A DNA stretch of 64,000 nt from DATAAP01 sp041690495 (GTDB lineage Bacteria > Pseudomonadota > Alphaproteobacteria > CACIAM-22H2), in NCBI GenBank assembly GCA_041690495.1, contig JAWLHE010000002.1:310001-374000 (forward strand). The letters are read 5' to 3'. How positions within the stretch are numbered: the stretch's first letter is position 1; each line of letters opens with the position of its first letter. Under the pieces are notes generated by a model. The model ran no database searches and was not told the origin of the DNA. It saw only the letters and a list, made by a program, of their open reading frames with translations. This document shows, piece by piece, positions 16,215-24,470 of this stretch. The position numbers and the translations under genes were made by a program.

Positions 16215-17764
16215 GACGTCCCACCCCAGGAGCGGACCTCGATGCGGCGCCGATCAAGGTTGATGACGACTTCGTCCCCACTCCGGAGTCGTGAAATCGG
16301 CCCGTCATCGCCGGCTGCGGGACGCACATAGCCGACGCAGAGGCCGCGGCTCAGTCCGGAAAATCCGCCGTCGGAAACGAGTGCGATCTTGTCGGCCAGC
16401 TCGGTGCCTGCGACCGCGCAGGCGAAATCATCGATGCCGCTGCCGCGAACGACCACGACCGTGCCTGGGCCGATCTCGTTCTTGCTCAAGGCGTCGAAAG
16501 CGCTCGTCGCATTTCGAAAGATGCGCGCCGTGCCGATGAACGTCCGCATGGACGGCGGCATGATGGCCGGTCGCACGATGGCGCCCGAAGGGGCGAGATT
16601 TCCGAAAAGGAGGATCAGGCCCGGGTCATTTGCCCGGGGCCCAGGTGTCGGGAACACGAGCGGATCGTACTGGTCCGGAATGCGCTCGAGTGCCGTAGCC
16701 ATGTCCGCTCCATCGATCGTCGGTCGGTCGAGATGAAGGCTCGGACGAAGTCGCTTTAGGACCTGTGCCGCTCCGCCTGCGCGGTCAAGCATATCGACGG
16801 GAGTGCGGCCGCAGGGGGCGATAAAGCACATCTGGGGAATATTCGCGCCGATACCGGCGATCAGATCACGAATGCTCACCTCGAGGCGCAGCTCGTCTGC
16901 CAGACGCTGCAGGAACACGATGCTGCTGGGTGCGCCGCCGACGGCAAGGACCAGCTTTGTCGCATCCGCGATGGCGGCGGCCGACAGGAGCTTGCGCGGC
17001 GTCAGGTCGCAACGGATCGCCTCGACGAGCAGTCGTGCAGCCGTATCCGCCAGCCGGCGCAATTTCGGGCTGGCGCCCGCGATCGGAGCACTTCCAAGTG
17101 GCGCGATGCCGAGCGCCTCAGTGACCATATGCATGGTCGTAGCCGTTCCCATGCCGGGACAGACGCCGGGTCCGGTCACCGCATGGTCTGCCAGCTCCTC
17201 GAGATCCTGCTGCGAGCTACGCCCCGTCGCGACGGCACCTACGTTCTCATAGACGTCCAGCAGGTCGACGCGGCGACCGTTAATCGATCCGGCCGACTGA
17301 TATCCGCACGGCAAGATGACGGCGGGAAGGTCGAGCCGCGCCGCCGCTAGAAGATGCGCCGGTGTCGTCGAGTCGCACGACGACAAGAACATGACACCAT
17401 CGAGCGCCGCGCCGCGAGCCATCATCTCTATGTCCGCGGCCATTCGGTCGATGGCGTGGGCAAGGCGTGGACCTTCGCCATTCGCAAAGAACAGGCCGTC
17501 GCACGGGCCGCTCGTCGGTATGATGAGACCAACGCTGTTGTCCGTCGTGGCCGCTATTGCGGCAACCCCCGCGATTTCATCGAGGTGCGAATAGCAGACC
17601 GCCAGATCGGAGCTGCTTTTGAAGACGCCGATCCGCAATGTCTTGCGGCTGCGCGTATCGCGACCGCGCGTACCCAACTGGACCCGTTGAACGACATCTC
17701 TGAGAACTTCAGACCCGCTGGGGGCCCGGGGTTGCGCCGTCATGGTGCTGCCGCTGTGTGCCAT
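16211..17764 (-). CDS. IlvD/Edd family dehydratase homologue with altered active site
   Basis: A protein of about 517 residues of the dihydroxy-acid/phosphogluconate dehydratase family. The three Fe-S cysteines can be placed: Cys57 (AVCYSHLDE), Cys130 (SSCDSTTPA) and Cys201 (GVCPGMGTATTM). The C-terminal SDGGFSG keeps the catalytic serine. The CDK motif is changed to CDS: Ser132 replaces the lysine that is carbamylated and binds Mg2+ in characterised members, so the chemistry may differ. Somewhat shorter than typical (550-610). The start is uncertain between ATG codons at 17764 and 17743. Expected substrates of the family are aldonic or 2,3-dihydroxy acids. Confidence 0.82.
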   Translation of the reverse strand: MAHSGSTMTAQPRAPSGSEVLRDVVQRVQLGTRGRDTRSRKTLRIGVFKSSSDLAVCYSHLDEIAGVAAIAATTDNSVGLIIPTSGPCDGLFFANGEGPRLAHAIDRMAADIEMMARGAALDGVMFLSSCDSTTPAHLLAAARLDLPAVILPCGYQSAGSINGRRVDLLDVYENVGAVATGRSSQQDLEELADHAVTGPGVCPGMGTATTMHMVTEALGIAPLGSAPIAGASPKLRRLADTAARLLVEAIRCDLTPRKLLSAAAIADATKLVLAVGGAPSSIVFLQRLADELRLEVSIRDLIAGIGANIPQMCFIAPCGRTPVDMLDRAGGAAQVLKRLRPSLHLDRPTIDGADMATALERIPDQYDPLVFPTPGPRANDPGLILLFGNLAPSGAIVRPAIMPPSMRTFIGTARIFRNATSAFDALSKNEIGPGTVVVVRGSGIDDFACAVAGTELADKIALVSDGGFSGLSRGLCVGYVRPAAGDDGPISRLRSGDEVVINLDRRRIEVRSWGGTS

Positions 17765-17771
17765 GGATGGA

Positions 17772-18461
17772 TCACAGCCCGAGGTAGCGGAACAGCGTCG
17801 CATCATCGATCGAGCCAACGGCCCCATCGTAACGAACGACGCCGCGCTCCAGAATGTAGAAGCGCTGGCAGTGGTCGAGGGCAACGCGCACATTCTGCTC
17901 GACCAGAAGAACACCGACGCCCTGACCCGCGATACGCTTTATGATATCGCCGACTTCACTCGCGAGCATCGGACTTAGACCTGCCGTCGGCTCGTCGAAC
18001 AGCATCAGACCAGGATCGCCGATGAGAGCGCGGCCGATCGCCACCATCTGGCGTTCGCCGCCGCTGAGGGACCCGGCCGGCTGCGACAGCCGCTCCTTGA
18101 GCTTCGGAAACAGGTCGAAGACGCGGTCCTTGCTCAGATCTTTTCTGCCCGCCTTCACCATTCCGAGATTGAGATTCTCCAGCACCGTGAGCTGTGCGAA
18201 CACATTGTCGTGCTGCGGCACATAGCCAATTCCCCGTCGCGGAATCAGATGCGGCGCCATGCCAACGAGCTCGGTGTCCTTGTACCTGATCGAGCCAGAC
18301 GTCGTCGGGACGAGATTCAGGACGGACTTGAGCGCCGTGCTCTTTCCCACGCTGTTACGTCCGAGCATGGCGACGAACTCGCCCGGCTCGACCTTGATCG
18401 AAAGGCCCTTCAGGACGTGAACAGGCCCGTAGTGGGTGTGCACATCCTTAAGCTCAAGCAT
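17772..18461 (-). CDS. livF: Branched-chain amino acid-type ABC transporter ATPase (LivF-like)
   Basis: A 229-residue ABC ATPase with signature LSGGERQ, Walker B LMLFDEPTAG and the LivF-type start MLELKDVHTHYGPVHVLKGL. The Walker A loop reads GRNSVGKST: the fourth position, normally glycine (GxxGxGK), is Ser37. Aspartate/glutamate and H-loop regions otherwise look normal. The start overlaps the livG stop by eight bases. With livG, livM, livH and livK it forms a complete importer of the branched-chain amino acid/amide/carboxylate type; the ligand is unknown and is probably the substrate of the downstream catabolic genes. Confidence 0.9.
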   Translation of the reverse strand: MLELKDVHTHYGPVHVLKGLSIKVEPGEFVAMLGRNSVGKSTALKSVLNLVPTTSGSIRYKDTELVGMAPHLIPRRGIGYVPQHDNVFAQLTVLENLNLGMVKAGRKDLSKDRVFDLFPKLKERLSQPAGSLSGGERQMVAIGRALIGDPGLMLFDEPTAGLSPMLASEVGDIIKRIAGQGVGVLLVEQNVRVALDHCQRFYILERGVVRYDGAVGSIDDATLFRYLGL

Positions 18462-19224
18462 GGCTCGACCGCGTCATCGCGCCCTTGATGTTGGCTTGAT
18501 GGCCGAGATAGACCTTTTGCACGGTTTCATTGCCGGCCACCTCGGCGGGCGGTCCTTCGAGCAGGAGCTTGCCGTTGTAAAGGACCGTGATCTTGTCGGC
18601 GACCTCCAGCACAACTTCGATGTCGTGCTCGATCAGCATTACCGTCATGGTGGCACCCAGACGCTTGATGAGTGCCGTCATCGTATCAGTTTCCTTTACG
18701 CCAAGGCCCGCCGTCGGCTCGTCGAGAAGCAGGAGGCGCGGACTCGCGCTCAGCGCCATCGCGATGTCGAGGATGCGCTGCTGGCCATACGATAGCTCCT
18801 TCGCAGTCACCGACGCGCGATGTGCGATTCCGACCTGTTCGAGAATGTCCTCGGCGCGCCGCTCGTTCTGGCGGACGCGGCTCCCGAATTGGAGCGGGTT
18901 GAGAGAACCCGAGACCCGATTGATCCCGGCCCAGACATTCTCGCGCGCCGTGAGCTCCGGGAAGACGCTGGTCAGCTGGAACGTCCGCGAGATCCCGAGC
19001 CGCGCAATGGCCTGGGCAGGCTTGTTCGCAATGCTCTGGCCCTCGAAGAGGATGTCGCCCGAGGTGAGCGGAACGGCGCCCGTGATCAGATTGAAGAGCG
19101 TCGTCTTTCCCGCTCCATTCGGGCCGATAATTGCGCGAATGCTTCCGGCGGGTACCTGGATCGAAAGGTCGGAAACCGCCGTCAGCCCGCCAAACGATCG
19201 CGATAAGCTCTTCGTCTCGAGCAT
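18454..19224 (-). CDS. livG: Branched-chain amino acid-type ABC transporter ATPase (LivG-like)
   Basis: A 256-residue ABC ATPase: MLETKSLSRSFGGLTAVSDLSI, Walker A GPNGAGKTT, signature LSYGQQR (a usual LivG variant), Walker B LLLLDEPTAGL, and the LivG-type tail AEVAGNETVQKVYLGHQ. The ATG lies two bases after the livM stop; a longer reading frame runs antiparallel to no known domain and was discarded. Second ATPase of the Liv-type importer. Confidence 0.92.
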   Translation of the reverse strand: MLETKSLSRSFGGLTAVSDLSIQVPAGSIRAIIGPNGAGKTTLFNLITGAVPLTSGDILFEGQSIANKPAQAIARLGISRTFQLTSVFPELTARENVWAGINRVSGSLNPLQFGSRVRQNERRAEDILEQVGIAHRASVTAKELSYGQQRILDIAMALSASPRLLLLDEPTAGLGVKETDTMTALIKRLGATMTVMLIEHDIEVVLEVADKITVLYNGKLLLEGPPAEVAGNETVQKVYLGHQANIKGAMTRSSHA

Positions 19225-19226
19225 CG

Positions 19227-20183
19227 TCACTTGCCGCTTGCCCTTTTGGCCATGACATGCGCCACCCGGGTCTTGATGGCTCCGGCCAATCCGCCGGGAA
19301 AGAAAATGATCGTGGCGATGATGATTGTCCCCACGATGATCGGGTAGACATGGATCAGGTAGCTGCTCAGGCCCTCGCGGAGATACAGGAGCAGCGCCGT
19401 GCCGATGATCGGACCATAGATCGATCCGATGCCGCCGACGATGCTCCACATGACCGGCTCGCCGGACAGCGTCCAGTGCAGGAACTCCGTGTTCGCATAG
19501 GCGGAGAAGAGCGCGAACATGCCGCCGGAAAAGCCGGCCAGCGCGCCGGAGATCGCGAAGGATAGGACCTTGAGAAGTACCACGTCGTATCCGAGATAGC
19601 GGACGCGGTCCTCGTTCTCCCGAATGGCGCGAAATATCCGCCCGAGTGGCGAAAGGAGCAGAAATCGGACCAGGAAGAATACGGCGAGAAATATAGCCAG
19701 AACGAAGTAGTAGCTCACCAGCGGTTCGGAGAGGCTGTAGCTGTCGAAGAGCAGCGGCCGGCTGAAACTCAAACCGTCCTCTGCATTGGTCAACGATCTC
19801 CAGCCGGTCGCAGCATAATAGAGAATTAGGCCCATCACGATGGTGACCAGCGCAAAGTAGTGGCCCCGCAGATGCACGGCGAACGCCGCGACGAGAACGG
19901 CAATCGCCGCTGAGGACACAACCGAGGCCATGAGAGCTGTTGCGATTCCCGCATTTGCGTGAATGATGGTCAAGGCGACCGAGTAGGCGCCGACGCCGAA
20001 GAACCCCGCCTGGCCAAAGCTCAGCATTCCGGTATGCCCGTAGATGACCTCGATCGACAGGGCAAACAGCGCGAAGATTAGGATTTCGCTAACCATCGTC
20101 CGCGTGAAACGACCGGACAGATAAGGGAGCAGCACGAGCGCGGCGACGATTACCGCAAATAGAAAGAGTTTTCCGAACCTCAC
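19227..20183 (-). CDS. livM: Branched-chain amino acid-type ABC transporter permease (LivM-like)
   Basis: A 318-residue membrane protein of about eight or nine helices with the LivM landmarks YGHTGMLSFGQAGFFGVGAY and AIRENEDRVRYLGYDV (the cytoplasmic EAA-like loop contacting LivG). The start is a GTG overlapping the livH stop as GTGA, which defines the N-terminus VRFGKLFLFAVIVAAL and avoids a 144-codon artefactual extension. Confidence 0.92.
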   Translation of the reverse strand: MRFGKLFLFAVIVAALVLLPYLSGRFTRTMVSEILIFALFALSIEVIYGHTGMLSFGQAGFFGVGAYSVALTIIHANAGIATALMASVVSSAAIAVLVAAFAVHLRGHYFALVTIVMGLILYYAATGWRSLTNAEDGLSFSRPLLFDSYSLSEPLVSYYFVLAIFLAVFFLVRFLLLSPLGRIFRAIRENEDRVRYLGYDVVLLKVLSFAISGALAGFSGGMFALFSAYANTEFLHWTLSGEPVMWSIVGGIGSIYGPIIGTALLLYLREGLSSYLIHVYPIIVGTIIIATIIFFPGGLAGAIKTRVAHVMAKRASGK

Positions 20184-21058
20184 CGCCGCTTCTCCCGTTC
20201 GAGCAGGCCTTTTCGGCGGATCAGGACCCAAGCGAGAACCAGACTCAGGGCCAGGACCTTTCCTTGAACCGGCGTGACCATCATAACCATGACGCCCTGG
20301 ACCAGCTGATAGATCAGCGCGACGATGATGGTGCCAAGAATGTTTCCGAAACCGGCGGCGATAACGACGATGAACGCGTCGATGATGATATCGATGCCCA
20401 TATCGTAGCGGACCTGGAGAACCGGCGCGGCGAGCACACCGGCCAGACCGGCAAGCCCGCATCCGGCTGCGAAGACGACAAGTGTCACTTGCCGAGCCGG
20501 TATGCCCATCGCCGTCGCCACGTCGCGGTTCTGCTGGACGGCGCGAATCCACGTTCCGTACGTGGAGTGATGCAGGACATACCAAAGCCCTGCAATGATG
20601 GCGGCTGCTCCGCACGCCATGAGAATGCGATAGAGCGGATAGGTCCGGTCCAAGAGCGGGATCAGCGTTGCAACCGGCAGGTCAACGGATCGGGGCGCGC
20701 CGCCGAAAATCAGGAACAGGGCGTGTTGCAGTACGAAGAACAGGCCGAAGGTCGTGATCAGCGTGTAGATCGGCGGCTGTTTCTCGATTGGCCTCAATGT
20801 GGTCTGAAATGCGACGATTCCGATCAGCGCAACGACGATCGGTGCTACGACAAGCGAAAGCAGAAATCCGCCGAGCGGAGCGCCCGTCGCCTGAATGATC
20901 CACCACGACACCGCGGCTCCGATGGCGTAGAGCGCGCCATGCGCCACGTTGACGATGTCAAGGTAGCCGAAAACGAGCGTGAGCCCGAGTGCCAGCAGCG
21001 CCAGCACCCAGGACCACACCATCGCATTCAGCAGTTGAAATACGAGAGTTTCGGCCAC
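20180..21058 (-). CDS. livH: Branched-chain amino acid-type ABC transporter permease (LivH-like)
   Basis: A 292-residue membrane protein with about eight helices. LivH hallmarks are GYLDIVNVAHGALYAIGA near residue 30 and the cytoplasmic loop RAVQQNRDVATAMGIPARQV near residue 175. It pairs with LivM as the transmembrane channel. Separated from livK by a 54-base gap that contains a terminator-like hairpin, so livH-F and the catabolic genes may be expressed at a lower level than the binding protein. Confidence 0.92.
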   Translation of the reverse strand: MAETLVFQLLNAMVWSWVLALLALGLTLVFGYLDIVNVAHGALYAIGAAVSWWIIQATGAPLGGFLLSLVVAPIVVALIGIVAFQTTLRPIEKQPPIYTLITTFGLFFVLQHALFLIFGGAPRSVDLPVATLIPLLDRTYPLYRILMACGAAAIIAGLWYVLHHSTYGTWIRAVQQNRDVATAMGIPARQVTLVVFAAGCGLAGLAGVLAAPVLQVRYDMGIDIIIDAFIVVIAAGFGNILGTIIVALIYQLVQGVMVMMVTPVQGKVLALSLVLAWVLIRRKGLLEREKRR

Positions 21059-21075
21059 GCAGCGTCTCTTCGGTG

Positions 21076-21109
21076 AAAAAAGTCGGAATGCCGCCGGATC
21101 TCCGCCGAC
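21076..21109 (-). terminator. Attenuator-like hairpin between livK and livH
   Basis: On the minus strand GTCGG and CCGAC form an outer stem around an inner CGG-AGAT-CCG hairpin, followed immediately by six T residues. It begins a few bases after the livK stop. A partial terminator after a binding-protein gene is a common way to make the binding protein in excess of the membrane parts. The stem is short, so efficiency is doubtful. Confidence 0.45.
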
Positions 21110-21112
21110 GAA

Positions 21113-22396
21113 TCAGAGGCGTTCCTTGCGGTAGTCGTTCTCCGGCGGATAGCTCAGCTGCGATTTGTCAACCGTCGCTATCACCTTCAGCTGATCGCCG
21201 TCGATCCGCTCGATGTACTGGTTGTGTACGATCTGATGATCTTCCGCCCGCATGCTCCAGTCGCCCTGCGGGAAGTCGCGGCTAGCTTTCAGTGCGAGCC
21301 CCTCGAGGGCCTGGATGAATTTCGGATGGTCGTCACGCGTACGCCAGCCGGCCTTCTCGACGACATGCTTGATCATGTGAACCGCCTGCCAGGCCACGAA
21401 GCTGTAAGGCAGGTTCGCCGCACGCCCCGTGTCCTTGTCGGTTCCTTCCGACGTCACGCCAATCGCTGCGCGGTAATAGTCATCGAACTCACGGAGCGCC
21501 GCTGGGACGTACTCGGCGCGGCGCGGATACATTGTCGTGTACCAGTTGCCATCCGCACCGGGCCCGAGGTCGGGCACGTTCGAGCCGGTGGTCACGGCGA
21601 TGTTTCCGACGATTGTGACCTTGCGGGTGAGCCCCATGTCATGCGCCTGACGCAGAAAACGCATCCCGTCGCCGGCCGTCATTCCAAGCACGAGCGTGTC
21701 GAACTCGTCCGGTCTGATGTTGTTCATGTAGGCGCTAAGGTCTTGAGTGCCGAGCGGGATAAATGTCTCGCCGATGATCTTGCCGCCGCGCTCGCTCACA
21801 TAAGCCTTGCTTTCCTTTACCAAGGAACGTCCCCAAGCGTAATCAGCGCCGACGAAGTAATATCTCGGCTTGAGCTTCTCCATTGCCACCAGGGCCATCG
21901 CCTTCATCTGCTGGCGGATATTGTTGACGCCGCGAAAGATCCAGCGATTGCCCTTGTCGGTGGTGGTTTCGAGCGCGGTGCCGCTCGCAAAATACGGAGT
22001 CCTCAGCTCCTTCGCAAAAGGTGCGGTCGCGATGTTATGACCGGAGTGCGTTGCGCCGATCACGAAGTCCACTTCGTTCTGCAGCACCAGGCTACGAAAC
22101 TTTCGTAACGCCGTTTGCGTGTTCGTTTCGGTGTCCTCGACGAATAGCTCGACCGGCCGCCCGTCAATGCCGCCATCCGCCATTATTTTCTTGACCGCCG
22201 CCTTCACGGCGCGGTCGTTCCAGGTGCCATCGGGCGAGAGGGCCCCCGTGAGATCCTGCGTGCTCCCGATTCGGATCGGCCTTTTGCTCTGTGCGAGTAC
22301 GTGCGGCGCGCCAAGGCTGCTGAACGTTGCGGTCGCCGCGGCGGCCGAGGCCAGAAACTGGCGGCGGGTCGACTTGTATTTCGCAATCTTCGACAT
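21113..22396 (-). CDS. livK: Branched-chain amino acid-type ABC transporter substrate-binding protein
   Basis: A 427-residue periplasmic type I binding protein (Peripla_BP_6). The leader has TRRQFLASAAAATATFSS, a Tat-like twin-arginine motif, then mature sequence starting near KRPIRIGSTQDLTGALSPDG. Later landmarks are VDFVIGATHSGHNIATAPF and KAMALVAMEKLKPRYYFVGADYAWGR. These proteins bind amino acids, amides, or aliphatic and aromatic carboxylates. It is first in a 13-gene run ending with the CoA-transferase gene, and a predicted IclR-type operator lies about 220 bases upstream. Confidence 0.92.
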   Translation of the reverse strand: MSKIAKYKSTRRQFLASAAAATATFSSLGAPHVLAQSKRPIRIGSTQDLTGALSPDGTWNDRAVKAAVKKIMADGGIDGRPVELFVEDTETNTQTALRKFRSLVLQNEVDFVIGATHSGHNIATAPFAKELRTPYFASGTALETTTDKGNRWIFRGVNNIRQQMKAMALVAMEKLKPRYYFVGADYAWGRSLVKESKAYVSERGGKIIGETFIPLGTQDLSAYMNNIRPDEFDTLVLGMTAGDGMRFLRQAHDMGLTRKVTIVGNIAVTTGSNVPDLGPGADGNWYTTMYPRRAEYVPAALREFDDYYRAAIGVTSEGTDKDTGRAANLPYSFVAWQAVHMIKHVVEKAGWRTRDDHPKFIQALEGLALKASRDFPQGDWSMRAEDHQIVHNQYIERIDGDQLKVIATVDKSQLSYPPENDYRKERL

Positions 22397-22806
22397 GGTT
22401 TCCTCCGTTGATCCTCACCGCTCTGGAGCGAATGAACGCACGCGGTGAATTGTCTCTGCTTTCCGTTCGTGAAGCCGACGCCCGGGGACAGCCATCGCCC
22501 AATCGCTGCAATCGATGGCGGCCCTGCCGATCTGTAAATCCCGAAGCGGCGGCGCTCCGCGCCTTCGTTGCGCGGAGACACTCGATGCATTGAGACGGCG
22601 GCGGAACGGGTAGGGCATTGTTCCAATATCTGGAGCGTCGTTCCAAACAGTAACGCCGAACCGCCTGGCATGACAAGTCCCAGAGTCGTTCGGCCCTGAC
22701 TGCCGCGCCGGCCGTTGATGCACTGCGCTGACGACGCGTCGAATTCGGGACCGGCGGTCTGACGCGCATTGGGCGCCGGCGCTCCGTGGCTGGGCCGCGA
22801 GGCCGG
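22397..22806. other. Promoter region of the livK operon
   Basis: A 410-base gap between livK and the crotonase gene, both on the minus strand. No plausible protein was found. It holds a 26-base direct-repeat motif (22620-22645) that recurs at three other promoters, leaving an unusually long leader of about 220 bases before livK. Confidence 0.5.
22620..22645 (-). promoter_or_regulatory. Predicted IclR-family operator, livK operon
   Basis: On the minus strand this reads TGGAAC, then GACGCTCCAGATAT, then TGGAAC: a direct repeat with 20-base period. The same arrangement is found at 24381-24406, 25295-25320 and 27645-27670, all upstream of genes around the IclR gene. Its spacer matches that of the dpp-side copy at 11 of 14 positions. 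Assignment to the IclR protein is by association. Confidence 0.7.
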
Positions 22807-23586
22807 TCAACGCGGTTCGCGCTGCAAGCTTTGTCGGTAGGCTAGAATGCGCTGCTTGAGCACGGGCCGCGCCGCGGAACGCACCAGGGCGGCAAGCTGG
22901 CGGCTGCCGTCGTCCATTCCGATCTGATGGAGCGCCTTCACCGTGGGCACGTCTAATCGCGTGGCGTGTGCATGCTCGCGAGTGATCACGGCCGTTATCT
23001 GCTCTGATCCGATCGCTTCTGTCGCCAACCCAGCCGTGAGCGTGTCTTTCGCGTCGAGGCTTCGGCCGGAGCGCAGGATGTCGCGCGCCCTGTCAAGGCC
23101 TATCCGGTTCGCCAGGCGCTCGGTTCCGAGGATCAGGCCGAATCCAATGCCGGGGAAGGAGACCGTTACATTGCCGACAACAATGCGTCGATCGCACGCG
23201 GCGAAGAGATCAGCGCCGGCGCCGGTGACCCGGCCGCTGGCGAAAGCCGCCGTCACGAACGGGGCCGCGAAGATCTTGTGCAAGAGGATCTCAATTCGTA
23301 CAAGCCGATGAAGCAACTCGCCGTCTGTAGCCGTCTCCAGGTCGGAAAGGTCGAGCCCGGTGCAGAAATGACGGCCAGTGGCCCGAATGAGCAGAAGGCG
23401 CGTCTCGACGGAAAGAGCGCCATCGACGGCATCGTGAAGCGCCTCGACAATGCTGTCATTCAATGCGTTGCCTTTGCTCGGCCGATTGAGCCGAAGCTCG
23501 GTAACGCCCGCGGCAGGACTGCCGACGACGACTTCTGCGGCCGCTTCGGATGCGGTCGATGAGCTATGCTCTGTCGTGCTCGACAT
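22807..23586 (-). CDS. Crotonase (enoyl-CoA hydratase/isomerase) family protein
   Basis: A 259-residue crotonase-fold protein: LRLNRPSKGNALND near residue 30, oxyanion-hole region RHFCTGLDLSDL near 70, GRVTGAGADLFAACD near 125. Two positions differ from true enoyl-CoA hydratases: where the first catalytic Glu is expected (GGGCEL in the family) it has GAGADL, and where PE is expected (second Glu) it has SFPGIGFG. Hydratase activity is therefore doubtful; isomerase, hydrolase or decarboxylase roles are alternatives. Its ATG shares one base with the stop of the upstream SDR gene (TGATG). Confidence 0.82.
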   Translation of the reverse strand: MSSTTEHSSSTASEAAAEVVVGSPAAGVTELRLNRPSKGNALNDSIVEALHDAVDGALSVETRLLLIRATGRHFCTGLDLSDLETATDGELLHRLVRIEILLHKIFAAPFVTAAFASGRVTGAGADLFAACDRRIVVGNVTVSFPGIGFGLILGTERLANRIGLDRARDILRSGRSLDAKDTLTAGLATEAIGSEQITAVITREHAHATRLDVPTVKALHQIGMDDGSRQLAALVRSAARPVLKQRILAYRQSLQREPR

Positions 23587-24344
23587 CAGGCCTGTCCAAC
23601 GGGATTGATTTCGATAAGATCGACGCTCGCGTTGCCCGATGCGCAAAGCGCGCTGACAATTGCGACAGCGACCTGCTCTGGCGAAAGCGGTGCGTAAGTC
23701 CGGCTTCGGTAGCCTTCGAGAACCTGCGGATGACTCAGGTCGCGCAGGATTTCCGTGCTGACCAGTCCGGGCGCCAACTCGGTGACTTTGATGCCGTGCG
23801 CCTGAAGCTCCAGACGCATTCCCTGCGAGATGGCCCGCATCGCGGATTTCGTGGCCGCATAGACCGCCGTGAAGGGATAGACGCGCGAGGCCAGAATCGA
23901 CGTGATGTTGACGATGTGGCCTGTCCTGCGCTTGGCCATCTTGCGCGCGACAAGTTGCGACAGGCACAGAACCGAATGCACGTTGGTCCGCCACATGTTC
24001 TCCCACGCCGACGGATCACCTTGCAGAAATGGCACGTGCTGCAGCACGCCGGCGGCGTTCACGAGGATATCCACGTCGCCGGACTCGTTGACAAGCGAAG
24101 CGCGGAATGGCGGGTCGTTTACGTCCCCGGCGATGGGCAAGAACTCCTTCGACGCAGCCGCGAAAGATGCAAGCATCTCCAGGCGCTCGATGCGGCGACC
24201 GGTCGCTATCACGGTCGCGCCACCCTGAAGCAAGGCGCGCGCCGTCGCAAATCCGATTCCGGAGCTTGCGCCGGTGACAAGAGCGCGCCGCCCGGACAGG
24301 GAGGCAAATTGTCCTTGAGAAACGGGCGATACGTCGCGGTCCAT
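23586..24344 (-). CDS. SDR family oxidoreductase
   Basis: A 252-residue SDR with TGASSGIG, NAAGVLQHV, ITSILAS and YAATKSAM; the sequence ELAPGLVSTEILRDLSHPQ and the ending ALCASGNASVDLIEINPVGQA resemble serine/3-hydroxy-acid dehydrogenase-like SDRs. An in-frame ATG at 24407 would add 21 residues, but those codons coincide with the predicted IclR operator, so the start MDRDVSPVSQ is preferred. Coupled to the crotonase gene downstream; the pair diverges from another SDR gene. Confidence 0.8.
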   Translation of the reverse strand: MDRDVSPVSQGQFASLSGRRALVTGASSGIGFATARALLQGGATVIATGRRIERLEMLASFAAASKEFLPIAGDVNDPPFRASLVNESGDVDILVNAAGVLQHVPFLQGDPSAWENMWRTNVHSVLCLSQLVARKMAKRRTGHIVNITSILASRVYPFTAVYAATKSAMRAISQGMRLELQAHGIKVTELAPGLVSTEILRDLSHPQVLEGYRSRTYAPLSPEQVAVAIVSALCASGNASVDLIEINPVGQA

Positions 24345-24380
24345 GCTGCGTCCCCTCGCATTCGGCGAGACACTCGGGAA

Positions 24381-24406
24381 GTTCTGAATGTTAGAATACT
24401 GTTCCA
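24381..24406 (-). promoter_or_regulatory. Predicted IclR-family operator between divergent SDR genes
   Basis: Minus strand: TGGAAC, 14-base spacer AGTATTCTAACATT, CAGAAC. It has the same 20-base repeat period as the livK copy, with one degenerate half. It lies 37 bases before the chosen start of the minus-strand SDR and 65 bases before the plus-strand SDR, so it could serve both. Confidence 0.6.
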
Positions 24407-24470
24407 TTGCGGGCCGGGAACTAGGTATATCGGTCGGCGGTTTACGTCAACATTACCCTCGAGTGCACAT

